Made by a program: the position numbers and the translations under genes
Notes under the pieces: model-generated
The model's database searches: none
Told to the model about the DNA's origin: nothing
Seen by the model: the letters and a program-made list of their open reading frames with translations, nothing else
Origin: Myxocyprinus asiaticus
Lineage: Eukaryota > Chordata > Actinopteri > Cypriniformes > Catostomidae
Length of the DNA: 64,000 bases
Direction of reading: 5' to 3'
Assembly: GCF_019703515.2 (NCBI RefSeq)
Contig: NC_059373.1
Span: 11,257,281 to 11,321,280, forward strand
Shown: piece after piece, positions 25,659 through 37,824 of the stretch
How the letters are laid out: every line of letters begins with the position of its first letter
How positions within the stretch are numbered: the stretch's first letter is position 1

Positions 25659-26425
25659 TATCTAAAAATCTACGAAATGTATTCAATACACCAAATGTTA
25701 ATCAAACACCAAACTTCTTGAAGATGAATGAAGGTCCTTAATAAGCAATTTGATTTGCCAGATTGCTAGATTAATGATTTAGTTAGTAATTCAACATGCT
25801 GTGCCAGAATTTTAATTCAAAATGGACCATTTAGCTTTGTCATACTTTATGCCAGCTACGTATGTTGTTTTGCATAATAAGCCAAATTTGATTAGTGAAA
25901 CATGCATGTTTCCATTTAGATTTTAACAATAACCGTTCCAATTCCACAAACAATTAGACAAAATAACTTATGTTAAATATAGTAAAACACAATCTATACA
26001 TGCAATTCTTTTCTTTGTAGTAAATAATGTTGACAGATTTTAGAGACTTTCACTTGACTCAATTCCTGCTTACAATGTAGAACTGGATGCAGGTGAGAAA
26101 AGGGCTTTAAATGACCAGTTACCATGTTTAGCCCTGTCTTTTAACATACCATAACGCCTTTTACTGTGGACTCCACGTGTACTCTGTACTACAGCATCTA
26201 TAACAATGTCCTTATGAAGCACACTTAAGATGCATGCATGCCCACTACATGCAAATACCAGCTGTGTGTGTATCTTAAAGTTTGCCCAAAGTTATGTTTT
26301 GGAAACCGTGCCATTCTCTTATTCTGTTATGCACACCATCAATCATGAGATGTGATGATTCATAGTCATTTACTTCTCACAACAAAGTCTAATGTCATAG
26401 AGTCAAATGTCTGTCTGTCTTTCAG

Positions 26426-26580
26426 CCGTGGCAGAGGTAAAACTGAAAGACAGTCAGTACACCCTGGACCACATGAGAGCCTTTGGGATGTACAGCTACC
26501 TTCACATAGACCCTTGGTATGAAGACAGTGTCTACTTTGTGGACATCAAGGGACAGGTTCTCAATCTGATGGTCACATCG
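26426..26580 (+). pseudogene. nudcd1: nudcd1 exon 2 (intact)
   Basis: Reads [20 protein letters not shown] then [20 protein letters not shown], close to vertebrate NUDCD1. Acceptor TCTTTCAG, donor ACATCG|GTAAGT. 155 nt, open. Confidence 0.9.
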
Positions 26581-27340
26581 GTAAGTCTCCTACAAGATTT
26601 CAAAGGGAAAAATAACTGGCATTTGGTTGTTCTTAAACAAAAATGTGTCCAATTACTAAGATAAATCAACACTATCAGGAATCTATCCCTCTGCACTGAC
26701 AACAGGCTTCCATTCATTTCAGTTATAATCACATCATTAGCTGCTATAGTCTTTTTTTTTTTTTTTCTGCTGCAAAATGATTGTCACCATAATATGCTGT
26801 TTAATTTATAATATTGTTCTGGTGCATATACCATATAGCTGTCATCTATGACATAGGAATACATTGCATCCTTAGAGATTTGTTGTAAATACTTGATGAT
26901 TTGTAAGTTGTAAGACCTTATATGTGTTGCTAAAAGGTTTGTGAATTAGATTAATTGATTGAGAAGATTGAGAGAACCATTAAGTTCACTGAGTTATAAA
27001 AGAGAACAGTTTACTGCTTTTCTAACTGATCAATAATGCTTTCACAGTATTCAGTGAAAGTAGTACTTCATGATTTTTCTGCACCAGCAGAGGGCATTCA
27101 TGCTTTATTTTAGTTAGCATGTCAGTCATAGAAGTTTCCCTTTTGATCTTGAAAGATTTTTAATCAAATCTTGACAATCATAACAAAAGCAAAATAAAAT
27201 TAATCTTAATTTGCTTTTTTGTGATATAACAATATCAGGTGGCATAACAGACTTTGTTCATTATCATATGCATTTGCTTTATTGAAACAAGAGCCAGTCC
27301 TTAATTTAATATTTTAAAGATTTTTTTTTTTTTTTTTTTT
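26581..27340. other. nudcd1 intron 2, first part
   Basis: AT-rich with a T-run at 26,752-26,766 and another at 27,321-27,342 against which the next element abuts. No gene seen. Confidence 0.5.
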
Positions 27341-28955
27341 TTAAAGAGGCCCTATTATGCTTTTGGGATTTTACCTTTCCTTTAGTGTGTAACATAGCTC
27401 ATTGTGCATGTAAAAGGTCTGCAAAGTTACAAAGAACAAAGTCCACACAAAAGGGAGTTATTCTCTCCCACAGACAACACTGCTCAAGAACTACATGAAA
27501 TGGCTGGATTGTAGTCCAGCCATTTCTTCCATAAAGCATCTACGTCACTATGTAACACATTTGCATAATGCTATGCTACTTTGGCCCATCCTCAAACAAA
27601 CATAGTTATAGCAGAGGCCAGGATGAGTTGGGTTTGTGTTGTCACCATGTCGAGAAGACGCTGTTTAATTCAATGGGAAAGCAAAACCTCTTTGTTTGGA
27701 CTTCCAAAGGCAGACGAATTGAAGAATCGGTGGTTAAAATTTATTTTTACCACTATATCTCAGCAGTACAACCACAACCAATGCTGGATTTTCAAGTCGG
27801 TTACTCCTGAAAGAAGGTGCAGTTCCCACTTTGTTGGGACAATCTCCCACTTCAGAATCACAACTTGTAAGTATGTTTGCTTATTTGTGGATTTATCTGC
27901 TACCGAGAGTTCAAATGCAGAGTTTTGTGTTGTAGTTACGGTGAACATCCAGTGCACAGCTGCAGGCCTCTGCTAACCTGCTAGTTGATGTTATTGTGTT
28001 GAAATAGTTTTGCTAATCAGCTGCAGGCCCACTTTTACCTACATTTGTGTAGAATTATGCAGATTGTTTATCGTTCTTTCATGAATAGTGATCAAGTGTG
28101 GAGATGGATTTATTTTTTACAAACGGTAATTTTACGGTAGTGCTCGGCTAACTTGCTATGTAATGTTATTGTTTTGGTAAGGGTTTACTATTCAGCTGTG
28201 GTCCGGCTTTTACCTAAAACTGTGTAACAAAATGGTCGATCTCAAGAGTCTTATATAATTATATAATTATCAGCTGTAATGTTACAGCCGCTATCCATGG
28301 TAGTCCACGGCCAACTTGCTCACTCTCTAATACACCCAGTAATGTCTAACCAGGAGTACGCCTCAGTTCTCCATTCATATCTCGGGCGAAAAAATTTCGG
28401 CTACACCCATTCCAGCAAAAGATGACTAACTTGGATGCACTAAGTGTCTTTTACTTGAATCTTTGTTAGGCTCACTTGCAAGAAAGCTACAATATTAAAA
28501 CTTACCACTGTGAAACGTCCTGCTCAAGTCATGCTTGCGAAGGTGGTTCGGGTCGATCAGCTTGTTCTTCCAAACTTTCATTATCGGACACAAACTGGTA
28601 TGGCAAAAACTGATGCCATTGTTACCATAGTTTTAATAGTGATTACAGCTGTTAAGGTAGCCTGAAACTATGGTAAGGGCATTACATTTCTGACACATGC
28701 TCTACGCAGTTGACCAATCACAACAGACTAGGCCAGCTGACCAATCAGAGCAGACTGGTCTTTTCGGAAGGGGGGGGGCTTTAAAGAGACAGGACCTAAA
28801 TCAGAGTGTTTCAGCCAGAGAGGGAAAAGAGTGGCTGCAGCAATGTACAGTATAAGAAAAATTTGTTTTTGAACATTAAAGCATGTAAATCTATTCTAGT
28901 AGACCCCCAATATAAAACCATGAACCTGTAAATTAGCATAATATGGGCTCTTTAA
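27341..28955 (+). mobile_element. TTAA-ended DNA element carrying a THAP-like ORF, copy 1
   Basis: 1,615 bp with imperfect ~20-bp inverted ends: left TTAAAGAGGCCCTATTATGC; right, read inward, TTAAAGAGCCCATATTATGC. TTAA at both outer edges may be the target site. An ORF at 27,581-27,866 encodes MSRRRCLIQWESKTSLFGLP and ADELKNRWLKFIFTTI, with CSSHF later. The pattern resembles the C2CH THAP DNA-binding domain and is followed by a donor-like TT|GTAAGT. A reverse-complement copy lies at 40,480-41,944. No transposase catalytic domain was seen, so it is probably non-autonomous. Superfamily not established; piggyBac-like by TTAA only. Confidence 0.7.
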
Positions 28956-30067
28956 GAAAAATACAAAATAACAGTGTTTGCAATTCCATGCAATTCAATC
29001 TGAACCCTTTAATGCATACCTCAAATCTTTAGTGACCCAGGACCTCATTCCACCCCCTGTACCCCATCAGTTTTTTGGAGTTCTGCCCACACCTCTTTAA
29101 TATTTCTCAACCTTTATCTTCCGAACAGTGTAAAAAAAAATAAAAAAAAATAAAAAAGGCAAAGTTGCAAAAAACATTTTTTATAACTGCTTAATTACCA
29201 AAAGTGTCCAAGATATATAATATTGTTGCTGTTTTTTGCGATTCCATAAATAATAATTGTTTATTTCACTTCTATATAAGTTTACTATTGCATAGTTTCT
29301 TTGTTTATTACAAGAAAAAATTAATACTATATTCATACAAATGACTACTATATCATGTTGATTTTCTGTGTTGCAATGGTGAATTATCAGTATTCCATAT
29401 GCGTACATTTTGTACATGCTATTTCTTACTCAAAGTGGCGCTGATGTTTCAATAATTGACTTGATGTACATTTGACATTGCTATTTGACAAAAAAGCAAT
29501 GTGGAAGTAAACTATAGCAAGTGTAACACATGAACAGTATGATATAGCTATTGTAATTTGAGTGTACTACTGAAATTATGAAAGTTGTGCCTCTGTTTAG
29601 ACTCAAAGTGCCTGAGAAAATACATATGTGTATCTTATGTGTTCTGTGCAGCTCAGTATGTGTTTGGCAGACAGTTGCGTCTCTTGAAATTTCAATGAGG
29701 AAGTAATAAATCCTGTTCTACATTTGTTGCATTATGTCTTTGATATATGAAAAATAAAACCTAAAAATATATCATAATATATTCTACAATTTTTTCTAAT
29801 TGTCTTGTAAAATGTTTTAAAAATGTGACTATCTGGGCATTTTGTAGATCCATTTTGAGGTATGTAATAATATTTGGCGAAACACCCATGCATTAAAGGG
29901 TTAAAGAAATGTCAGTGTCATGCAAGTTTTTGGGGTGTTAATTCTATGAGGTACATTACCATACTGTCTTAAGGAAATCAAATACACAATGAAATAAATA
30001 ACAATAACTTAAAATGCAGTCTATTGGTGGTGATTTGATCGTAATTTACTGTATTGTTGCTGATGAC
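28956..30067. other. nudcd1 intron sequence without recognised features
   Basis: AT-rich, A-runs at 29,130-29,157, no convincing ORF or repeat structure. Confidence 0.5.
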
Positions 30068-30300
30068 TAGGGCTGCAACTAATGATTTGATAATCGATTC
30101 GACTATTCTGCAACTATTGCAAGGATTAATCATTAGCTCTTAACCGATTATTCAGCTTGTGCCCTGACTTAAAAGGTTGTATTAAACGTGCTTACTATCA
30201 ATAAAGAGGACAAAATTATCTTTTAAAAATACCTCTAAATGACATTCATTAAATTAAAGGGAAAAAATACTTTTTATTATGTTTAATTCAGTAAAGAAAT

Positions 30301-30790
30301 CACTGCAAAAAAACTATTGTTATCAAGTGTTTTTGTCTTGTTTTCAATTTAAAATTGTCTAAAAATCCTTAAAACAAGACACATTTTTTTGAGAAGCAAC
30401 ATATAAGATATTTAGACTTGCTTTAAGAGAATGTATCTTAAATATAAGTGTATTTTGTATATAAGTGTATTTTTTCACTTGGTTATACTTCTGTGAGTGC
30501 AGTAAATACAAAATATACTTATATTCAAGATCTACTCTCTAAAAACAAGTCTAAATATCTTATATGCTGCTTATATGCATTTTTTTTAAAAGGATTTTTA
30601 GATATTTTAAAATATATGTATTTCTAATATTATATTCAACATTCTCAGATACATTTTTTTTCTTCTGCAGTATAGCTGCTTAAGAAAATGTACGTTGTTT
30701 TAAAGGAGTTTTAGATGTTTATATTGGAAAACAAGCCAAAAAACAAACCAAAAAGCAAAAAACAAATCAAAAATATATTTTGTTGCAGTG
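30301..30790. mobile_element. CACTGCAAAA-type MITE nested in hAT element
   Basis: Inverted ends: CACTGCAAAA at left, ATTTTGTTGCAGTG at right. Palindromic interior with repeated TAAGATATTTAGACTTG motifs in both directions. Confidence 0.7.
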
Positions 30791-31305
30791 TATAATGGGG
30801 CAAAGACTACCCTCTCTCACCTTTATGTTCACTTCAATCCATCTTTAACTCACAAAAGAACAAACTTGCGTATTGCCAATTTTCTTCACAATAAGAAATG
30901 CACATAATAAGTCGCGAGCCATCACGTTATAATCTAGCTGCAGCAAGCACGCCTGAGTGACAAGCGTCCCCACGACAGAGCGTGCATCAGCCGGGTGCAG
31001 TTTCAATCTCCTCCCCCCTCGGGACATTTGCGCAACTCATAGAAGAGGCGCTGACCGCACAGAGAAATGCCTGTTTCGGAGTTTGTAGTTATTTACATTA
31101 TCTGCTTCTGTATTATTTGAACTTTTATAAAGCTATAACACATTAAATATAACTGCATTTAAGATGTAATGCTGGGGTGTTTCCATTAAAGACGCTTGAC
31201 ACTCAAGTTTTGCTTCAGCGGAGCGGCAGCTCCAGCTTCACTTATTCCTCAAAGAGTGTGCTTCTGTATTTACGTATTTGGTATTTTTGTATAATTCCCT
31301 CATAC

Positions 31306-31681
31306 TAGGGATGAGCACGAATACTCGAGTACTCGGCAGAAATGATCGATTATGAAAACGATGCTTTATAGTGATCACACATGATGTGACTTTTCATTTA
31401 ATTTGAAATCCAGTGGCAATTACCTAACAACTAAACACACAAACAAAGAGGGAGCTTATTTTTAATTTTGATACTGATTACTTTGTGATTTTGAGGGGTA
31501 CACTGATTGTAAGAAATGTCTCATAGCAACCAAACTGATATAACACTGCAATGCTATCGTTACGATAATCAAAAGTTTGAAAGGTGGAAATTCAGACTCT
31601 CCAAGTTGAATGGAACACTTCATGAATCACAGCAACAATAATACAGGGCATCGTGGCTTTCCTCACAAGAGGGAACATTTG

Positions 31682-31743
<62 letters not shown>

Positions 31744-32297
31744 AGGCGCGTGTGACAGTGGACTCAACGTGCTGAAGCAACGCATATACAGCAGGCGAGT
31801 GTTTTAAACAGCTAGACAGAGCGCAGCTAATGGAACACAATGCAGCATCTTCAAACCGAACTTCAATTTAACATGCATATTAAAAACGCAATGGTTATGG
31901 CGTCTCCTGTTATTTGAAAATAGACGGTTCAGACAGTCACTAAAAAAACTGGTGCGTGCTTACTAAGATTACTACAGTAATCTGAAGGAAGAACAGACAG
32001 ACATGCGTTGGGCACATTCTTTCAGAGTTGGACAGCAAATCTTCACATAATGATAAAATATGATGCATTATATTTTGAATCTTTTGTACATTTTGTAACA
32101 TATAATTTTATAACAGCCTATAATAAATAGACGATATACTGGAACAACAAGGCACAATGCAGCAGCATAGATGTTTGTCAGACATGTTGTTATATATACA
32201 GTTATGAACATGTAATCACCCCTCGAGTACTCGACAAGTACTCGAGTAATTAGTCCGAGTACTCGAGTAGACAAAATGACCAAAATGCCCATCCCTA
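31306..32297. mobile_element. hAT-type element with perfect 8-bp duplication
   Basis: 992 bp beginning TAGGGATGAGCACGAATACT and ending AAAATGCCCATCCCTA, with subterminal ACTCGAGTACTCG repeats at both sides. Flanked by CCTCATAC at 31,298-31,305 and 32,298-32,305, the 8-bp signature of hAT elements. The interior has a (CA)n run. No transposase ORF. Confidence 0.9.
31685..31743. repeat. (AC)n microsatellite
   Basis: About 29 AC units inside the inner hAT-type element. Confidence 0.97.
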
Positions 32298-32552
32298 CCT
32301 CATACTTCGCGATCTACATCACCTGAAGCTGTTTGGAAAGTTTAGAGTGCATCTGGACTGTGAGCTGTGTAATTCTTCCTCTCCTCAACCAGGCGCGAGC
32401 TGCAGTGCTGCTCTCGCACATCATCATTAGAGTTTAATGTGATCTCATGTTAGCTTAAATGAGATCAAACGACAATTCAACAACGACATTTTTTGTTGAC
32501 AATTTTTTATTGTCGACGTTGTTGATAATTTTGACTAATTGTTTCAGCCCTA

Positions 32553-33366
32553 CCATTGACACACAGGGTTAACAAATGACTTGTTATTAAATGTGCCAAT
32601 TGCGCTGTAATTACAGGTACCGTACTGCAATTATCTCTCCTTGGGGGACTGTGTGTATTGTCTCAAAGATACTGGGCAGAGGGCATTTTACTTCTGGGAA
32701 AGAAATGAAAACGGAGACTGATCTCTGTTAATGTGTGCATCAAGTTCCATGGCAACCATTGGCCAATTGCTGCTCAATTCCTCTGAGAAACTGCTACCTT
32801 ATAGACTGTGTAATTGATGATCATTATGTTAAAGGTTATCCTTTTCAAATTGCAGCCTTTGAAGTTCAGGAACAGGCAGACTTGGATGCATGGTACTTAT
32901 TAGTTTTATTTCTAAATTGTTTGTGTATGATCTGTCATTTGTTTCAAGTTGGTTATTTTAAAGATAACATTGCAGACATTGACACTACAAGCCCTTGAAG
33001 AGATGCATAGACAAAACAAAATATTTAAGACAGTTCACTTTAAGGTGGCATATTTGAATTTGTTGACTGGCTGACTTGCTCAGTTCTTTTAGTGGTTAAA
33101 ACCTGCTCTGGTTACAAAAGATACAGTAGGTGCAAAGGCCATATGCAGGATTCTCACGGCTTCTGGAAAACCTGGATTTTTGTATTGCAGTTTTCCAGTC
33201 ATGGAAATGTCAGGGAAAATGCTAAAATTACCTACATGTCCTGGAAAATAATTAGGGTAGTTGTCCTTGAAAATATTTCCCTCCCGTCAAATGCTGCAGG
33301 TTTTGGTCACATAAAATGTCCTGGAAAATAATGTATTGAAAAGAGATATATACAGAATATAATATA
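32553..33366. other. nudcd1 intron sequence without recognised features
   Basis: Ordinary intronic composition. The short ORFs (for example at 32,735 and 33,092) have no family resemblance. Confidence 0.5.
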
Positions 33367-33368
33367 TA

Positions 33369-34873
33369 CAGTTGAATTCAGATGTTTACATACACCTTAG
33401 CCAAATACATTTAAACTCAGTTTTTCACAATTCCTGACATTTAATCATAGAAAACATTCCCTGTCTTAGGTCAGTTAGGATCATTACTTTATTTTAAGAA
33501 TGTGAAATGTCAGAATAATAGTAGAGAGAATTATTTATTTCATCACATTCCCAGTGGGTCAGAAGATTACATACACTTTGTTAATATTTGGTATCGTTGC
33601 CTTTAAATTGTTTAACTTGGATCAAACATTTTGAGTAGACTTCCACAAGCTTCTCACAATAAGTTGCTGGAATTTTGGCCCATTCCTCCAGACAGAACTG
33701 GTGTAACTGAGTCAGGTTTTTAGGCCTCCTTGCTTGCACACGCTTTTTCAGTTCTGCCCACAAATTTTCTATCGGATTGAGATCAGGGCTTTGTGATGGC
33801 CACTCCAATACCTTGACTTCGTTGTCCTTAAGCCATTTTGCCACAACTTTGGAGGTATGCTTGGGGTCATTGTCCATTTGGGAGACCCATTTGCGAACAA
33901 GCTTTAACTTCCTGGTTGAGGTCTTGAGATGTTGCTTCAATATTTCCACATAATTTTCCTTCCTCATGATGTCATCTATTTTGTGAAGTGCACCAGTCCC
34001 TCCTGCAGCAAAGCACCCCCACAACATGATGCTGCCACCCACATGCTTCACGGTTGGGATGGTGGTCTTCGGCTTGCAAGCCTCACCCTTTTTCTTCCAA
34101 ATATAACGATGGTTATTATGGCCAACCAGTTAAATTTTTGTTTCATCAGACCAGAGGACACATCTCCAAAAAGTAAGATCTTTGTCCCCATGTGCACTTG
34201 CAAACTGTAGTCTGGCTTTTTTATGGTGGTTTTAGAGCATTGGCTTCTTCCTTGCTGAGCAGCCTTTTAGGTTATGTCGATATAGGACTCGTTTTACTGT
34301 GGATATAGATTCTTGTCTACCTGTTTCCTCCAGCATCTTCACAAGGTCCTTTGCTGTTGTTCTGTGATTGATTTGCACTTTTCGCACCAAACTGCATTCA
34401 TATTTAAGAGACAGAATGCGTCTCCTTTCTGAGCAGTATGATGGCTGCGTGGTCCCATGGTGTTTATACTTGCATACTATTGTTTGTTCAGATGAACGTG
34501 GTACCTTCAGGTGTTTGGAAATTGTTGCCAAGGATGTCTTGTTGAGGTCCACAATTTTTTTTTTCTGAGGTCTTGGCTGATTTCTTTTGATTTTTCCCTG
34601 ATGTCAAGCATAGAGGCCTAAAGACTTGACATAATTTCCTGGAATTTTCCAAGCTGCTTAAAGGCACAGTTCACTTAGCGTATGTAAACTTCTGACCCAC
34701 TGGAATTGTGATATAGTCAGTTGAAAGTGAAACAATCTGTCTGTAAACAATTGTTGGAGAAATTACTCATGTCATGCACAAAGTAGATGTCCTAAACAAC
34801 TTGCCAAACTATAGTTTGCTAATATGAAATCTGTGGAGTGGATAAAAAATGAGTTTAAATGACTTCTGAACTG
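33369..34873 (-). mobile_element. Sleeping Beauty-type Tc1 transposon, defective
   Basis: About 1.5 kb flanked by TA (33,367-33,368; 34,874-34,875). The left end reads CAGTTGAATTCAGATGTTTA then CATACACC; the inner repeat near 34,678 is GTATGTAAACTTCTGACCC. The right outer end (ATGACTTCTGAACTG) is short of sequence. Minus-strand transposase pieces: an HTH region (34,232-34,552, KTSLATISKHLKVPRSSEQT) and a catalytic part (33,581-34,051) with GGSIMLWGCF, QMDNDPKHTSK and [17 protein letters not shown] is readable near 34,150 between them, so the DD34E set is present but the frame is broken around 34,060-34,230. Inactive. Confidence 0.9.
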
Positions 34874-34875
34874 TA

Positions 34876-35192
34876 TATTTAAGGGTTAAGGGGTGATCAA
34901 AGAACTTTAACTATTTGAGCAAGACATTAATCCAAATGTAAGAATCTGCTTGTACTGCATCTTGGTTTGTGGTTACTTAGCCTAAGTGATTTACTGAACA
35001 GAATGGAGCTTCTTGCTTTGACAAAATATGTGCCATCTTTAACCTGGTGTTGTTCCAACATTTTCTATGGAGAGCTGTGTTACTTGTGGGTGTAGAGAGG
35101 GTCTAGGAATAATTATTATGGTTATTTATGCCCTGTAGGCCCTATAGGCTACAGCCTTAAAGAGTCTATTCGAGAGACTGAAGTTTTTCTAG
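34876..35192. other. nudcd1 intron 2, last part
   Basis: No recognised feature; ends in the acceptor TTTTTCTAG of the next nudcd1 exon. Confidence 0.5.
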
Positions 35193-35377
35193 GACACAGC
35201 CTTGGGGAAACCTCTGGAGATGTTCCGTTTTGAATTGGACCCAAACTCATTTGAGGGGGAGCAGTTATGTGCTTCTCTGAACCTGACCTCTGCGACCTGG
35301 GCCACACTGTCGGACAGAACGGGAACGCTGACTCTTCTGCACACCAGCAAGAGGGGAGATCACATCTTAAATGGGAG
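35193..35377 (+). pseudogene. nudcd1: nudcd1 exon 3, one base short
   Basis: Reads [20 protein letters not shown], then [20 protein letters not shown]. The length is 185 nt where 186 is needed. The expected Lys-Trp-Glu ending (AAATGGGAG) is out of frame after GDHIL. As spliced, it runs into TAG in the next exon. Confidence 0.85.
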
Positions 35378-36447
35378 GTAGAGTGAAGATCTACCAACAC
35401 TTTCATGAAACATGTACTACAAATATCCTGCAACTTGAATTTCAATAGTAGTTCAATATAGTAAATTGTGATATTCTATTCTTAAAAATGGCAACCTGTT
35501 AAAGTCCACTCATGTATAAAATCATGGCCATTTACATGAGATGAAGACTCCAGTCATATCAGTAACCTTATAAAAGCTGCATATTCTACATGGAGAAGGT
35601 CCCCTCATGGGGGCTGCCATGTTTGGATCACATGACCACCAGCTGAATACTACTTGCTTAGTCTTAGTAACCACCCTGTTATTAGACACTTTCACTCATG
35701 TATTAAATTAATCATAAATAGTGAATTTTTACAGTGGCATCGGTCACTGAAAACTATTGCATTTGAATGATGTTGCATCCACGCCCCAAGGGGTCAATGT
35801 AAGTCCAAGATGACAGATTCAAAACATTACTGAGTGCACCTTTAAATGTGTTTGTAAGCAACTAATGAACTTGAATGGCCTCAGATTCTTGAGACTAGAT
35901 ACTGTACATTGAATTCATATTTAAAAACATTCTTTACATAGCCAATATGACACATTATACATCAGCTTGATTGACATTATGCTATACCTGCACCGTAGAC
36001 TTGTGGAGTTATTTGGCTTTTGGTTAATGTCTGTTAACTTTGAGTCCATCTATGCTAGTGTACTCCTAAACACTGACAAAATTCACTTTTAGCAGATGCA
36101 AATTTTTGCTTTTCAAATTTACAGTCTCAGGAAAACACACCAAAAACTTTGAGTCTTCCTGCACTACACATATTTTTGTCCAATCAAATGCCCTCTAGAG
36201 TAAGGATATTGATATACAGCCCAAACTTCCTATGTCAGTACAGGCAAGAAAACTGTGCTCGTCATGCCAGTTCATGAGGACTTTAATTGTTAGTTCCGAA
36301 TGAGTGATCTGCATGTGCATGCAGTCTTATCTGATTAAAATTTTATTCTGCACATGCTAAGTAGTTATTTTATGTTAGTTAAAGTGTGTGGTGCTTATGC
36401 AGTGTTCTATTACCATTTAAATTTATTTGTATTTATTTTATCCCCAG
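35378..36447. other. nudcd1 intron 3
   Basis: About 1.07 kb of intron with no recognised repeat or ORF; ends in a usable acceptor (TATCCCCAG). Confidence 0.5.
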
Positions 36448-36612
36448 CCCATGTTCTGTGAGCGGCTAGGAGAGCCGTGCATCATCGTTCACAGTCTGGC
36501 TCATGTGCACTCTAACATTCACACTGCTGAAGTGCTGCTGCTTAGAGTCCAGAAAGATCCGTCTGATACCAAAGGCAGCGGCTTCTCAATCTCACAAGGA
36601 GTAGATCACTGT
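36448..36612 (+). pseudogene. nudcd1: nudcd1 exon 4 with frameshift and lost donor
   Basis: Reads [20 protein letters not shown] then [20 protein letters not shown]. The ending expected to encode Ser-Leu-Glu-Trp-Ile-Thr reads TCACAAGGAGTAGATCAC, best explained by one inserted base plus Trp TGG to TAG. No clear donor remains, so the 3' boundary is approximate. Confidence 0.8.
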
Positions 36613-36639
36613 GGATCACTGTTATTTTAACTCTTACAC

Positions 36640-37391
36640 TTAAAGGGAAAGTTCACCCAAAAATGAAAATTCTCTCATCATGTATACACCATCATGCCAT
36701 CCAAGATGTGTATGAATTTCTTCTGCAGAACACAAACAAAGATTTTTAGAACAATATTGCAGCTCTGTAGGTCCATACAAAGCAAGTGAATGGTGGCCAG
36801 AACTCTGAAGGTCCAAATATCACATAAAGGCAGCATAAAAGTAATTCATATGACTCACGTGGTTTAATCCATGTCTTCTGAAGCGATCCAATTGGTTTTG
36901 GGTGAGAATAGTCCAAAATGTAATTCCTTTTTCACTATAAATCTTGACAGCAGTCTCCTTTGGTGATCATGATTTCAAGCTCAATTAGACTTCCTATATC
37001 GCCATCTAGAGCTCTGTGCATTCTCCAAATACTAGAAAGTGTAATCGAGCTTGAAATCATGATCATGCCTAGAGATTGCAATGGCAAGGTGTACAGTGAA
37101 AAGGGAGTTATATTTTGGTTTGTTCTCACCCAAAACCGATTGGATCGCTTCAGAAGACATTGATTAAACCACTGGAGTCAAATGGATTACTTTATGATGA
37201 CTTCATGTGATATTTGGACCTTCAGAGTTCTGGCCACCATTCACTTGCATTGTGAGAACCAACAGGGCTGAAATATTCTTCTAAAAATCTTAATTTGTGT
37301 TCTGCAGAAGAAAACAAGTCACACATCTGGGATGGCATGAGGGTGAGTAAATGATAAGAATTTTCATTTTTGGGTGAACTATTCCTTTTAA
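36640..37391. repeat. Foldback MITE, copy B (complete)
   Basis: Left end TTAAAGGGAAAGTTCACCC, right end GGGTGAACTATTCCTTTTAA. Long internal inverted repeat: CAAGTGAATGGTGGCCAGAA in the left arm, TTCTGGCCACCATTCACTTG in the right. A second inner palindrome is centred near 37,020. Lies directly after the broken nudcd1 exon 4. Confidence 0.88.
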
Positions 37392-37671
37392 GGCTGAGCT
37401 GCGTGGATCTGGGAAACATGTCAAAGTAGTTAACTTGTCATCATAAGGGGAGTTCATTTGTTTCGTAGGCAGTTATAACAGTATATTGGGGAAATGTATG
37501 ATATCATAGTGGAATATATAATAATATGGGGAATATATAATGACTATACTGTATAGGGAATGTACCATACAGTGGGGTCCAAAGTGGAAATGCTTTCAAA
37601 AGGAATGCAAAAAGAGAAAGTAAAAGGGAAAAATTCAGAGCAAACTATAGCAAGTGGGTTGTTTCTCGCAG

Positions 37672-37824
37672 GAGAAGAGAAGTATAGTGTGAGGAAGAAG
37701 ACGATGATGGAGAAGTCCATCCTGCATTATGCTGTGGTAGAGCCTCAGGGTAAAGGACTCATTGTAGCCTCAGAGAAACCCTTCAAGAGTTCTGCTTGAA
37801 GAACCACCTGCTGAAGAAATGGAG
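37672..37824 (+). pseudogene. nudcd1: nudcd1 exon 5 with frameshift
   Basis: Reads [20 protein letters not shown] then [18 protein letters not shown], followed by SSA and TGA (37,797-37,799). In another frame the sequence continues sensibly ([12 protein letters not shown]) to a possible donor GGAG|GTGGGG, so one or two bases changed near 37,786. Confidence 0.78.

Larger units (their letters stand above)
30068..32552. mobile_element. hAT-type non-autonomous element (outer of a nest)
   Basis: Ends TAGGGCTGCAAC (left) and GTTTCAGCCCTA (right), inverted. The flanks CTGATGAC and CCATTGAC could be a decayed 8-bp duplication (5 of 8 match). It contains two later insertions: a CACTGCAAAA MITE (30,301-30,790) and a second hAT-type element (31,306-32,297). 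No transposase ORF. Confidence 0.7.

Noticed and set aside
31592..31840. ORFs with Cys-Val or Thr-His runs
   Set aside because: Translation of the AC microsatellite in the inner hAT element.
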